From: Brienomyrus brachyistius
Lineage: Eukaryota; Chordata; Actinopteri; Osteoglossiformes; Mormyridae
Assembly: GCF_023856365.1 (NCBI RefSeq)
Contig: NC_064548.1
Location: forward strand, 5,011,501-5,075,500
Reading direction: 5' to 3'
DNA: 64,000 nt
Every line of letters starts with the position of its first letter. The stretch's first letter is position 1. The notes below the pieces were generated by a model that was given only the letters and a program-made list of their open reading frames with translations, searched no databases and was not told the DNA's origin. Shown here piece by piece: positions 33,769 to 44,983 of this stretch. Both the position numbers and the translations under genes were made by a program.

Positions 33769-33850
33769 GGTAGTGTGGCCGAGCGGTCCAAGGCGCTGGA
33801 TTTAGGCTCCAGTCTCTTCGGAGGCGTGGGTTCGAATCCCACCGCTGCCA
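33769..33850 (+). tRNA. tRNA-Leu(UAG)
   Basis: This 82-nt gene has acceptor GGTAGTG/CGCTGCC (with G-U pairs), an A box TGGCCGAGCGG, anticodon stem CTGGA/TCCAG with loop TTTAGGC (anticodon TAG), a long variable arm with TTCG loop as in class II tRNAs, T arm GTGGG TTCGAAT CCCAC (canonical B box) and discriminator A. There is no intron. The 3' flank TGTTTAACTTCT has no run of four T, the usual pol III stop. Confidence 0.93.
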
Positions 33851-33990
33851 TGTTTAACTTCTAAGAAGACTGCTTGTCTGTACTTGTCTAGAAAAAATTG
33901 CCTCGCCCTAAAAGTGCATGTGGGTGTCTAATGTGACTTTCTCTTGTGGCCGACTCATTGGAGTTCAACCACGGTTCAACACAAATCAGC

Positions 33991-34655
33991 GTACTTATTT
34001 ATTGATGGTTTATTTATGAGTTTTATTGTTTTATTTCCTTTTTATCCGGTGAGATATTATTGGTTTATCCCTGACGTCGCCCGCTCATTGGGTTGGGTGG
34101 CGGGTGGTGGTGCTGGGGTTTTTTTTTACTTGGTGTGGGGACGTCTTGCTTTTAGTGGGTTTGTGTCTTTTAGGTCCGTGTCCTGGTTTTACTGGTTTTA
34201 TCGTGTCTCTTTGTGCCTGTTTTTTATTTAAATGACTTTCATTGACATCCTTGAATGCCCGGGGGCTGTGCTCCTGGCCGAAGGTGCAGGCTATTTTAAC
34301 AATGTGCAAAGACACTACTGTTTTATGTCTGCAGGAGACTGGGTGGGATGGGGCTTTTATTGATCGGGTGCGAGACGTATGGGTGGGCGACGTCTTCTCC
34401 ACCGCCTCCGTAAGACCGGGTATCAACGGTTGGGGAGTCACGCTGCTCTGTCGTGGCCCCCTAGTCGAGTCAGCATCACTGCTGTACTTGGACGGTGGGG
34501 GTAAGTGCCTGGCAGTCAGACTGCTTTTAGGGGGCGGCTTCGCCTGTAGTATAGTAGTCGTGCACGCGCCGACTGATGGGGCCTGTTGTGCCTCCTATTT
34601 TGACTGTCTGGCTGTGCGTGTAGCACAGTGGCCCTGTCCTCTCGTCATCAGGGAT
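33991..34655 (+). mobile_element. Second Tx1 LINE copy, partial
   Basis: The sequence repeats 28972-29636 at a constant offset of 5019 bp with roughly 98-99% identity by eye. It covers the ORF2 5' UTR and endonuclease as far as VVVHAPTDGACCASYFDCLA. It starts at GTAC shared by the array spacer and the LINE. It stops at 34655, where TTTATT repeats of another repeat begin. The endonuclease frame is open up to that break, where GDFN has become RDFY. Confidence 0.88.
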
Positions 34656-36000
34656 TTTTATTTATTTATTTATTTTTTTCCCTCCACCACCCCCGCTCTG
34701 CGGAGGACTACTTTATTTCTATTTATTTATTTTTATTTATTTCCTCATGAGAGGGAGAAAGAGGGGGAAAGAAGGACGAAAACTGAGAAGAAGGGAAATA
34801 GAGAGGGAGGGAAAAGAGGAAAAAAAAACACAGATAATCTGCTTCAATACCTGCTGATGAGAGAAAACAACCAACATCTGTACGAATCACAATGACCATG
34901 TTAAGAAGCAACAGCCGAGACAGTGTGTGTCTGTGAGTACCAGTTTGTACACCTGTGTGCACACCTGTGTGTGTGAGCGCGCTGGTGTTCAAAAAATTTC
35001 TCCATGTAAATGTCTAGTAGTGTGTGTGGGGAGCCACAGCCCCACCCCTCAGGACATGAAGCAGACACGGAGGAGACCCGGGCCCCAGACATCCAGAGGC
35101 CCCCCAGGGCATGGGAGCCCCCGGAGGACCACCACAGGGAGAATAGCAGCCCTCACCCAGAAAAGGGCAGAGGAGAGCTCCGGAGGGAGGCCATCCGGCA
35201 GCCACAGTGCAGGAGCCCCAGGGGGCCTGGAGGCGAGCCCGCAGGCTCCACCAGCGGCCGGCCCCACCAGGGCAGACCGGGCCCCCGGCCCAGAGATCCA
35301 AGGGCGCCCCAACCCGCCAGCAAGGGCCCGACCGAGCCAGGAGGGCAAGACCCCGCCAGGCAACCGCTGAAGGTGAAACCAGCACCCACCCGAGCACCCA
35401 GTCCCGGACATCGAGAACCACCAACGCACCAGCGGCCGGGGGCCCCATCCACCAGCAGGGAGTGTGGCGGGGGGGAATAGAGTCCGAGATGTTATTTCAG
35501 GTGGAGTCTAGGACCCAACCTGACATGTGCGTATAGACCAACAGGCACACATATATACAAGCATACGTTCCCACCCTCATGCACACATAAACAAATATTT
35601 ACACATTCACCCAACATTTAGACACACAGAAATGAATGCTGTACACATACTCTCACTCCCCATATATACTCTATGTGGACCCCTATTGTTTCCTCTGGCG
35701 AGGAGACCAGAAGACCACCCAGGACCCCGCAGCAGCCGAGAAGCCCAGCAGCTCAGACCCCGGCCAGGCGGCCAGCTCTTCCTCTCAGCCCCCAGCTCCA
35801 AATGGCGAACAGAGAATGGGGGTGTGAAAAGACCCCATGCCCCCCTTCGCCCGCTCAGATGTGGTGTTGGTGCATGTTGTTCTAAAGTGCTTTTAAAACA
35901 GGTGAAAGGCATGGCGCTAACCACCCCCTGCCGCGCAACAGCTGGTGAGATGCTGAGATGTGGGGCTTGGCACTAGAGGTAAGGCTGAATGAACAGACCG
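34656..36000. repeat. Unclassified GC-rich dispersed repeat
   Basis: It starts with TTTATT repeats and a purine-rich block (34747-34830). A GC-rich block (35030-35480) follows with long Pro/Arg-rich open frames in several phases on both strands. Next come CA-rich sequence (35530-35660) and a second GC block (35690-35830). I recognise the sequence style from repeats found across fish genomes but cannot name the family. Open frames in three overlapping phases argue against a real protein. Confidence 0.5.
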
Positions 36001-36131
36001 CCCTCTGGATGCCATTTTGTGTTCTCACCCCCAAGGCCCTAACAAGAATAATCCTAAAAGATGATCACTTCTAGTTTCAGAAGCACCGTCAGAATAGAAT
36101 GCAGTCTGTTTATTATATAAAAAAAACCCTG

Positions 36132-36495
36132 AGAAATCCATCCATCCATCTATTTTCCAAACCGCTTATCCTACTGGGTCGCGGGGGGTCCGGAGCCTAT
36201 CCAGGAAGCAATGGGCACGAGGCAGGGAACAACCCAGGATGGGGGGCCAGCCCATCGCAGGGCACACTCACACACCATTCACTCACACACACACACCTAT
36301 GGGCAATTTAGTAACTCCAATTAGCCTCAGCATGTTTTTGGACTGTGGGGGAAACCGGAGTACCCAGAGGAAACCCCACGAGGACATGGGGAGAACATGC
36401 AAACTCCACACGCATGTGACCCAGGCTGAGACTCAAACCTGGGTCCCAGAGATATGAGGCAACAGTGCCAACCACTGCATCACCATGCCGACCCT
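36132..36495 (-). repeat. Dispersed repeat with CATC tail, copy 1
   Basis: It starts ATCCATCCATCTATTTTCCAA, then CCGCTTATCCTACTGGGTCG, and runs through GGGCACACTCACACACCATT to AGACTCAAACCTGGGTCCC and CAACCACTGCATCACC. The same sequence lies at 43792-44056. The CATC run with AACCGCTTATCC is the complement of RTE-type tails, so it is probably the 3' end of an RTE-related or RTE-mobilised repeat lying on the minus strand. Confidence 0.7.
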
Positions 36496-36650
36496 GAGAA
36501 ATGCTCATCAGTTTTAGTTTAAGGTCTGGATCCTGCTGCATCCTCTGCTCCAGACTGAGTTGATGAAGGTCTTGCAGGGGCAGCAGACCTTCGTCAATGC
36601 CTAGGTCCAACAACTTAGCCCAAGACCAATAATGATTTTTTGTTGATCAA
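36496..36650 (-). other. Short coding-like stretch, unidentified
   Basis: On the minus strand, 36640 to 36497 reads WSWAKLLDLGIDEGLLPLQD, then LHQLSLEQRMQQDPDLKLKL and MSISQ. Its composition resembles a helical protein, and it runs directly into the repeat at 36495. No splice site, start or family could be assigned. It may be an exon scrap or chance. Confidence 0.2.
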
Positions 36651-39240
36651 ACACCATCTCAAGTTTCATAAGAACTTCCCTAAGCAATGCTATGAAAAAG
36701 AAGTTTAATATATTAAAATGAAACGCATACACACACCATAATGCCCTATGATAGCCGTCATCTTAAAGTACAGTCAGCCCAGCAATGTCTAGGCAAATAA
36801 AACTGCAACAAAATCCATTTAGTTGTATGGAATACATGCTTATACCGTGTGTCCCCTGGCCAGTGGATATGTAAAAGAGGTGGGGTAACAAAACAATCTG
36901 GCCAAGATGACAGAAGCTAATGGCTTGGCAACATGCAGCATGAAAACATTTAGAGTACATGTTGGAAAGCTGTCTGGGAGACCAAGTTTGTCTACGTCAA
37001 CACTGACTACTGTTATATGTTACATTACATTAAATGAAGAGAAACAGACCTCTGTACATCTTCATTTAGGCACTCAAGCTTTTGAGCTGACTGACAGGCC
37101 ACCCACTAATGTTATATGACGGACTGATAGCTGAGAATCACTGCAATCCAAAACAACATAGTCATCGATGGCAACGGCTATTTGTTATTGATTTGTTAAT
37201 TGATGGCTTCTAATTAGTTTATTTTCTTATCAAACATAGAATCGAAATTATGTGTTATTTTCCTTCATCCATCGATTTATTTTCTTCACATTTAAAAATT
37301 TCATGAGGTTAACTTATTCGCTACTGGTGGTCAGTCGGCACAAAGATTTCTGGTTGACATGTATCTTTGCTTTATGGCCTCATTAAATAAAGTCCGAAAG
37401 ACGTTATGAACTTGTAGCTGCCTATTTATATCTATATCAACAAAGTGTCCATGAATTCCAGCAGTGCAGTGCGGTTATACCGAATGGTTGGTTCCTCCAA
37501 ACTCAACTGTGAATCTCCGTGAGTTTGCAAATGTGAGACTTAAATGGGATTTACCAATTACCAATATCACTTAGTAACCTGTGTTAGAATGCACGTCCAG
37601 TGAGCTGCATTACCAGATCATGTAAACGATTGGTAGCAAAGTTCCCCTCATGGCTGTTGAGAGAGAGAGTCTCATGATATTTCAGGCGAGTTTGAGGTTT
37701 CAGAGCGTAACAGCCAGTTCGCACAGAGGCAGTGAGCACTCAATGAACGGAGGCTGAAGTTGTGTAAAAAAACATGCATTTATTCTTAACTAACACGACA
37801 ACTAACATGACAGATGTAGTATATGAATCTGTTTCTTTAGGTGGATGACAGTAGGTTGTAGAGGTGATGAGCTGAGGGAATGGTAGCACTCCAGAAGGTG
37901 CGGTGTTTTGAGCGGTTGTTGGAGTGGAGCCCCTTTGAATTTCTCTCTTTGTGAAGGTTTAAGGTAAAAGGTTTTGTCTTGGGGTTGCAGTTCACTGTTG
38001 GGTAGCAGGTCTTCACCAGCAGGCTTCAGGACTGGTTTCTTTACTGGGCTTTGCGGTGGTCTGGCGATTTCTTGATGGTATTCTCATCAAGTTCATGAAT
38101 AGGGATGACCAGGAATCCGACACCTGAACCAATGGCTGGCCATCTAGTTGCCGGGCAGATCAACATCAAACACACAAATACCACACTAGTAACAAACTGT
38201 GTATTTTAATAGGGGTTATATCAAAGGTCACATGACCGAACCAGAAACCAGGTCTCATTACATCCACTTGTCTGAGAAGGAGAAAGCTATTGGTTTTTAT
38301 TGTTGGCATTTTCTTGGATTTAAATATCCAAATGTTAGTGAGAAGAAGGAAATGTTCTTGTCATGACCAGTAAAGTTCTAGAAGTGGGACAATCCTAGCA
38401 GTGATTTCTGCTGTATATTATAATGCACAAAATCAAGGAATTTCAACCATAAGTTTCCATCACATGAAATCTTTGGATATTATGGATATATAATGTGAGA
38501 CATGAATTTATAAATAGGGGAGAACCACAAATATGCCATAAAGAACCATAATATTATTAGTCAAGGGGGCCGGGTCATGATCACTGATCATTCTACTCCT
38601 ACTTATATCCTAAGAAGCTTGATAAATACTGTCCCTGAACTGGAACAGACTGAGAACTCCAACAGAACACCCAACACATCCCTAAAGTTACTCTCAGGCT
38701 GTGTGGCTTCCTCATAGCCATGTGACAGGCTGCCCAGGTGCTAACATCACCACTCAGCCTGTCTTTGTATGATACTGGGGGAAAATAAGCAACAGCAAGA
38801 CTATGAAGCTCTAATAGCTAACAATAAGAAATCAGAAATTTGCAGAGAGTTCTCTATCGGCTAATATTAACTTGTTGGTGTTAGATTGCTAGTGACGTAC
38901 TGAATTATCCCCATTCAGGACTACTAACGTTAGCTAACATTATAAAATCCAATTTTTCTTAAGGCTCTATCCTAATAACATTAGATAACATAAGCAGATA
39001 CATTCACTTGTAGTTGCTTATGTATGAGGAAGCGTATAGCTTAAAGCCCTTATCCATTTTGGTGGCAGGAGTTTTAGATGTCAACCTGCACCCATCTTTG
39101 GTAGCTTGTGAAAGCATCTCTTGAGTAAAATAGCAGTATATTCAACTTAGATTGTAGCGCAGACCTGACCTGGAAGCAATGTGACGTGTTTTACAGAATA
39201 AGAAAGTCTGTTGTGCCTAAACCCCATACCCATTATATTA
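36651..39240. other. No gene seen
   Basis: Ordinary AT-rich sequence without motif-bearing frames. No tandem arrays or inverted ends were recognised. Confidence 0.45.
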
Positions 39241-39248
39241 GAGTAGAC

Positions 39249-41381
39249 CAGTGGTTCTCAGACTGGGGGGTGCACCCCAGGTATTGCAGGGGGGCACGCC
39301 AATAGGATAGCCTACGTTCCACTCGAACACTGCTAGCAAAAACATGGACAAGTTTGTGCACCCAGCCAAGCCTCCAGCAGAGGCTGACTCTTCATCAGCT
39401 GCAAGTTCAAGCTCCAAAGCAAAGAAGAGAAAATATGATGAGTCATATCTGGCCCTTGGTTTCACAACGACAATGGTGGGTAACCAGGAGAGACCACAGT
39501 GTGTTGTGTGTCTGAAAATACTCGCTGCTGACAGTCTGAAGCCAAACAAATTAAGACGTCATCTGGAGACAACAAACCCTAAGCATAAAGATAAGCCAGT
39601 TGGTTTCTTTAAAGGAAAACTCACAAACCGCCGTGCACAACAAAGCATCATTACTAAAGTTATACAGTATCTTTGCCTAAAAACGCTCAACTAGCATCAT
39701 ATAAAGTTGCCTACTGAATTGCTCACTGTCAAACACCACACACAATAGCTGAGGAATTAATGCTTCCCTCCGCTATCGATATGGTTGCAACTATGATTGA
39801 TGAAACAACAGCCAGCATGTAAAAGGCAATTCCATTATAAAACAATATGATTGCGATGTGCATTCATGACATGTCAGAAGACATAGAGGAGCAGCTGACT
39901 GACAAGGTGCGGGAAAGACGCCACTTCACGCTGCAGGTGGATGAAGCTACTGACAGTGACAGAGACTGTTTATTCATAACGTACATCAGATGTATCGATG
40001 CTGAGGATTTCAAGCAGCAATTTTCAAGGATTCTGTAAGCAAATTACTGGCAGAGCCACTGCAGAATAAATGCTTAAAATCATAAACACCGACGGGGCTC
40101 AGGCTATGGCTGGGAAATGGGGCGGACTGCAAGCACTCGTGAAGCGCATCTCCCCCAATGTGCGATGGACACACTGTATGATCCACTGAGAAGCGTCCGT
40201 GTCTAAACAGCTGAGTCCCGAGCTAAACGATGTAATGACGGATGTCATCGCTACAGTAAACTGCATTAAAATACGCGCCATCAAAGTCCGGATTTTTCCT
40301 GCCCTGTGCGAGGAAATGGGCTCCAACCACACAGCTGCTTTGTTTCACAGTGAGGCTCGTTGTCTGTCACGCGGGAAAGTTTTTACCAGAATATTTGAGC
40401 TCCGAGATGAGATCAGCGCTTTCATGGAGGAAGAGGGTCACGAGCTTGCCAATAAGTTTAAAAATGACAAATTCCTCCTGAAAGTTGCATACTTGAGTAA
40501 CATGTTTCAGAAACTCAGTGAGCTAAATCTGCAGATGCAAGGCACCGATACACACCTTCCACATCGGGCAGATAAAATCACATCATTCACAAGAAAACTG
40601 GAGATGTGGGAGCAGCGAGTTACTGAGGGAAATATAGACTCATTTGGGAACCTGAAAACATTCATTGAGCTCAACAAACTTCAGAACACAATGATCCCAT
40701 GCATGAAAGCTCACCTCTCCACTCTACAAAAACGTTTCCAGGAGCCTAAAATATTTGACTGGATCGGAGACCCCTTCAGTGCTACACCAGATGAGGATTT
40801 CAGCACTGCAGAGGAGGAACAGTTCATTGCAGTTTAAGTCTAAAACACTGGCTGCATTTTGAATTGGAGTGGAGAAGGATTACTCAGTGTTAGGAGGGAA
40901 AGCTGTGGGCACACTCCTTCCTTTTGCTACATCCTACCTGTAAGCTTTTCTGTTGTGGTCTCTATTAAGACAAAATACAGATCAAAGCTGCACATTGAAA
41001 AGGAACTAAGAGTGACTGTTTCCCAGCTGCAACCCTGAATTGAGAAGATGTGCAGCACAAAGCAAGTCCACACCAGCCACGGAAAAGTGTGAGACTTGAG
41101 ATGATCCCCTTTTACGTTTTCTTCTGACTGGGAGCTGGTTAATTTCCCAGCCATTCCTGTGGAGACAGCTGTTTATTCTTCTTCATAACTTCACTATGCT
41201 CTTTATTTCTCCCACAGTGATGAAATTGCACCATTTGTAATTGCATTTGTTTCGCTCGATTAGAAAACTTTATTAAATAAAGTTTGATTCTGAACCTGTG
41301 TAGATTGAATGGGGTGGGGGGGATCAATAATGTTCCTATCTGGGAAAGGGGGGCCCTGCAGAGAGAGTTTGGGATCCACTG
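39249..41381 (+). mobile_element. hAT transposon (ZBED5-like) with target duplication
   Basis: The ends CAGTGGTTCTCAGACTGGGG and GGATCCACTG (complement CAGTGGATCC, then CAAACTC) are inverted. GAGTAGAC (39241-39248) and GACTAGAC (41382-41389) flank it, matching at 7 of 8 positions. The length of 2.1 kb and the coding content fit a nearly whole but decayed hAT of the group that gave rise to ZBED5-type host genes. Confidence 0.9.
39344..40840 (+). pseudogene. hAT transposase (ZBED5-like), multiply broken
   Basis: The start MDKFVHPAKPPAEADSSSAA at 39344 leads to a BED finger (RPQCVVCLKILAADSLKPNK, LRRHLETTNPKH). The frame stops at 39692. Later pieces are HDMSEDIEEQLTDKV with LQVDEATDSDRDCLFITYIR (39847-40036) and HSEARCLSRGKVFTRIFELR, LQMQGTDTHLPHRADKITSF and FDWIGDPFS (40199-40837). 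Stops and frameshifts separate them. The C-terminal dimerisation domain is reduced to fragments after 40837. Confidence 0.85.
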
Positions 41382-41389
41382 GACTAGAC

Positions 41390-43791
41390 AATGTTATATT
41401 AGACAATGGCATGGCTAATGATGCAGCTGTAGATCTAGACTCTAGATCTTCCTTGGGCTAAACGATAAGGTTTCAAGGGACAATAAATAAGACATTCTAC
41501 TTTTAAAATGTTCAATTAAATCAAGACTGACATTTCTGAGTAAACTCATAATCTATGTGCTATATCTACTGCATCATGGGCTACAGTGTGAGACGATAAT
41601 AGCCAAAATATATACTAAAATAATGAATATTGAACATATAATTGATTTTTTATTAGATAGTTTTATTATTTATCAAATTATTTATCAATAGCAAATTGAA
41701 TATAAATATGAGTAACAGTGTTTTTTGGTTTGGTTTTTGGGTTGTGGGTGAGCTTCAAGTTCAGCCATGTCTTTGGCATGGAGCTGGGTAATCTCAACAT
41801 TTACATGCTAAAAGATCACGTGTTCCCATTACAGTAATGTAGTTCACTGCATTCCTTAGCCGTCAAACTGTCAGAAATATTCTTACAATATTCTTCTCTT
41901 ACAATATCGCAACACAGTTTCTATTACACTATACATCCATTTTCTGAACCCACTTCTTATTTTTATTTAGGGTCGCGGTGGGGGGGAACTGACCTGTCAG
42001 TCAAAAACGTATTAGCCAATGGGGACGCGACTCTGAAAAAAAAACCCGCCCACGCGAGACGTTTATGTCAGAACTATAAACAAAAAAGTCGGGGAGCGCG
42101 AGCGAGTAAGCTTGCAACGTAAACAAATGAAAACATAATCAAAAGACCAATCATGTGTTTGCAAGTTATAATTTTTACTTTTGAGATGACATTTTTTTTT
42201 GCTTCAGTTAGTTTTTTTCTTTAGCCTTGTTTTTGCTTGATGTCAAAAAAGTTTGCTTGATAATATTGGCACAAATCTGATTCCATATGTAAGGCGCTTT
42301 CACAGCGAAGTTACGGAACCTGGTCCCGGTTTACAAGTTCCTGGGTTGTCATGCCTTTTGTAACTCCTGGTCACTTTCATGTGTCACACCGCACAATAGA
42401 AACTGGGAACTTTAAGATCGTAGCTTAAACTCCAGACATAATTACACCGCCAAGCCGAAACAACGGAGGATAAATAAGTCAATCACTTTGTTGGTTAATA
42501 ATTTATTAGTTATTTGGGGGATCAATTGATCAAAACGGAACACAGTCTTTTATTTATATTTTACTTTACTTACGATCTGCATTGTTTATGATTCTTATTA
42601 CATCTGGCCAGCAGATCGATCTTTCGTTTCCCACAGAATAATACATGATGTAACGTTATTTCGCTAATAAGCTCTGGCTAATTTCTGGGCTGGCACCGGC
42701 AATATTGGACAAAAGTGTATTGCTTATTCATCTAATTTTCCGATGCAGAGATATGGAGACACAGGGGCTCCGTAGTGTTACTATACATCTGATACACACT
42801 TATAATGTAGCAAGTGCCAAGTTCATGTCTGTTGTTTTGAACTTTTGAATCAATATTAACAAGCGCCTGAGTATTAAGTAACAAACCATTTTAAAATCCA
42901 TGACCTTTTTTTATTTGTCTGTGTGTTGTTTTCTGTATTTTAACAATATAGGTAATATATTACATACGTTTCAGGAGCCTACATAAATAGAAACGATCGT
43001 TTTCACAGCCTACAGTAAAGAGCCAGAAAGATGAGAAACACAGACTGCCTTGGGAACATATCATGCTTTGAGACAACGTAAGGTTACGAAGATGCGCTGT
43101 ATACATAAAATTGAATTGAATATTATGTACAGTACTGTATTGTGTTATATCGTATTGGCATTATACGCACTTCAGAAATTTAATTGGTAAGGTACTGTAA
43201 TTTGAAAAGCGTTTGAGACAACTACTGTAGTTTTAAATCGTCAATAAAATGAAGTAAATTGCGACGCTGTCCGTATTTTAATATAAATATACATATGTGA
43301 ATCAGATGGTAATCTGTCTGAGACATAATTAAGAAGCAGAAAAAAGCGGTAATAACCATCATCCGCATATATAATGATCAATTTCTCCCAGACAAACGTG
43401 ATCATTAGATGCGGTGCCCAGTGTATTCCCATTCAGCGGAATACGACTGCCTTTCGGTGATCTGGTTCGCTTTTTTCTCCTTAATCATTTTTGTTAAATA
43501 TTCCCACAAACCAGCCACGCTGTTTATGACTGAGTCAGAAACTTTAGACTGCATTTCCTATGTGATCGGTTAAGTTGTTTCTGCGTTTTAATCGTAATGG
43601 CAGATTCCTTGTCACTCCGTGATTTCTGATGTACTACTTGGAGATATTTTGAGCTTTAGAACGAATGAACCACAGCTTATTACAGAACAATTAACAATTC
43701 ATCCATATTCAATAATCGTGCATGATTTTGGACTACGGGGAAACCAGAGAACCCGGAAGAAACACCAATATGCAAATTCACAACTAATTAT
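41390..43791. other. No gene seen upstream of the kinase
   Basis: There is no motif-bearing frame. 42030-42130 is comparatively CpG-rich (GGGGAGCGCGAGCGAG) and 42290-42420 resembles a degraded dispersed repeat (GGCGCTTTCACAGCGAAG). Either could hold promoter function for the downstream gene, but nothing proves it. Confidence 0.4.
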
Positions 43792-44056
43792 CCATCCATC
43801 CATTTTCCAAACCGCTTATCCTACTGGGTCGCGGGGGTCCGGAGCCTATCCCGCAAGCAATGGGCACGAGGTAGGGAACAACCCAGGATGGGGGGGCAGC
43901 CCATCGCAGGGCACACTCACACACCATTCACTCACACATGCATAGCTACAGGCAATTTAGCTAGTCCAATTAGCCTCAGCATGTTCTTGAAATACAGGGA
44001 AACCGGAGAACCCGGAAGAAACACCACGATGACAGGGGGAGAATATGCAAATTAAA
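43792..44056 (-). repeat. Dispersed repeat with CATC tail, copy 2
   Basis: ATCCATCCATTTTCCAAACC, then GCTTATCCTACTGGGTCGCG, repeats the element at 36132-36400, ending near GGGGGAGAATATGCAAATT. The last 90 bp of copy 1 are missing. Sequence like its distal part (CTACGGGGAAACCAGAGAACCC, about 43734) also lies just before it. Confidence 0.7.
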
Positions 44057-44120
44057 AACTAATTATATTATTGCTAAATAATATATTCAAACGTCTCTTC
44101 TTTTTTTTCAATTTTACGAC

Positions 44121-44144
44121 GGGGGGGGGGGGGGGGGGGGGGGG
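44121..44144 (+). repeat. Poly(G) tract of 24
   Basis: An unbroken run of 24 G follows TTTTACGAC and ends at TGGAGTG. It lies about 200 bp before the putative first exon of the kinase gene. Such a run can form G-quadruplexes and is also prone to assembly and sequencing error. Confidence 0.85.
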
Positions 44145-44346
44145 TGGAGTGAGGGACCTCTGGGCTTCAGCCCATGTAACCCCGTACATGATGCCGTCTG
44201 TTGTTCAAAAATCAACAATATTTGAATGATGCTCATCCATCCATCCGTAACTGGTCAGCCACAAAAGCATCATTTAATTACTTCTTGCTTAGCATTGCAG
44301 AAGAACGTCTTTACTCTTTCATTATCTATTACTCATAGCAGTAAAA

Positions 44347-44461
44347 ATGGGTAAAAAACGCTCCCACTCCGATTCCGCTGATGAATCTCCTGCGAAAAGA
44401 AGGAGAGAGAGTACGGAAGTCCGGAGTACCGACGAAGTCGGGTCCAAAACTCCCCGCAAAG
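44347..44461 (+). CDS. Possible first exon of the PIM-like kinase gene
   Basis: An ATG in the context GTAAAAATGG opens MGKKRSHSDSADESPAKRRR, then ESTEVRSTDEVGSKTPRK. A short basic, Ser-rich leader of this kind precedes the kinase domain in fish PIM-like genes. A GTTGGA donor after CGCAAAG (44461) is weak, and its phase does not fit exon 2 (44839) directly. An exon may be missing between them, or the leader may be unused. Confidence 0.4.
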
Positions 44462-44838
44462 GTTGGAAGTTGAAGTCTTTTGATAGAGAATGAAAATGAC
44501 ACCTAAGAAAGCCATGTAAATCTCTTTCATAAGGCTTGCTGCAAAAGCAGATGCGAATAGTGTACTGGACTTATAGATTAAACAAATAAATGCAACAATT
44601 GATTCATTGATTGATAAAAAAGAAATGTCGCTGAACGTTTGAAAAGCAAACATACCCAAATTGATTCAATACGTTTTGATTCTGAACCCGATCTTACTCT
44701 GACTGCAGCATCTAAAAGGCAAACTAATGATAATACTGAATTTAAAAGCCAAGTTTAGGATTGGCATGTGGTAAAGAAATATTAATGCATGCTATTTAAA
44801 GTTATTAGTGAAGTGTCTTCAACTGTGTTATCCTGTAG

Positions 44839-44983
44839 AAAATGCTGTATGGACTCTTTTTCTGAAGTGTACCTGCTTAATGTTGTAGAACATTTGGAGG
44901 ACCTGTACCTCCAGGGCCATCTACTTGGAACGGGTGGCTATGGGGCAGTTTTTGCCGGCATTCGCAAGGCAGATGGCTTCCCA
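44839..44983 (+). CDS. Kinase exon with glycine loop
   Basis: Acceptor TTATCCTGTAG at 44838, donor GTAAGT at 44984. It encodes MDSFSEVYLLNVVEHLEDLY, then the loop GTGGYGAV and IRKADGFP. An in-frame ATG at 44849 could start translation if no upstream exon is used. Confidence 0.85.

Larger units (their letters stand above)
33172..33990 (+). repeat. 309-bp tandem units with tRNA-Leu
   Basis: Two and a half units repeat with ends 309 bp apart (tRNA ends at 33232, 33541 and 33850). Each spacer carries TTTAACTTCTAAGAA, ATGCATGTGGGTGTCTAATG, GGTTCAACACAAATCAGC and TATAAAGGTT about 50 bp before the tRNA. The third spacer breaks at GTAC (33991) and joins LINE sequence. tRNA genes in such arrays are known in fish. 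Confidence 0.88.

Noticed and set aside
33991..34655. Second, independent LINE insertion
   Set aside because: It begins in the middle of the 5' region at a 4-bp match with the array and keeps a constant 5019-bp offset, which fits a duplication joint better.
35014..35536. Proline-rich proteins on both strands
   Set aside because: Open frames overlap in several phases and on both strands of one GC-rich repeat, as base composition alone would give. No conserved domain was seen.
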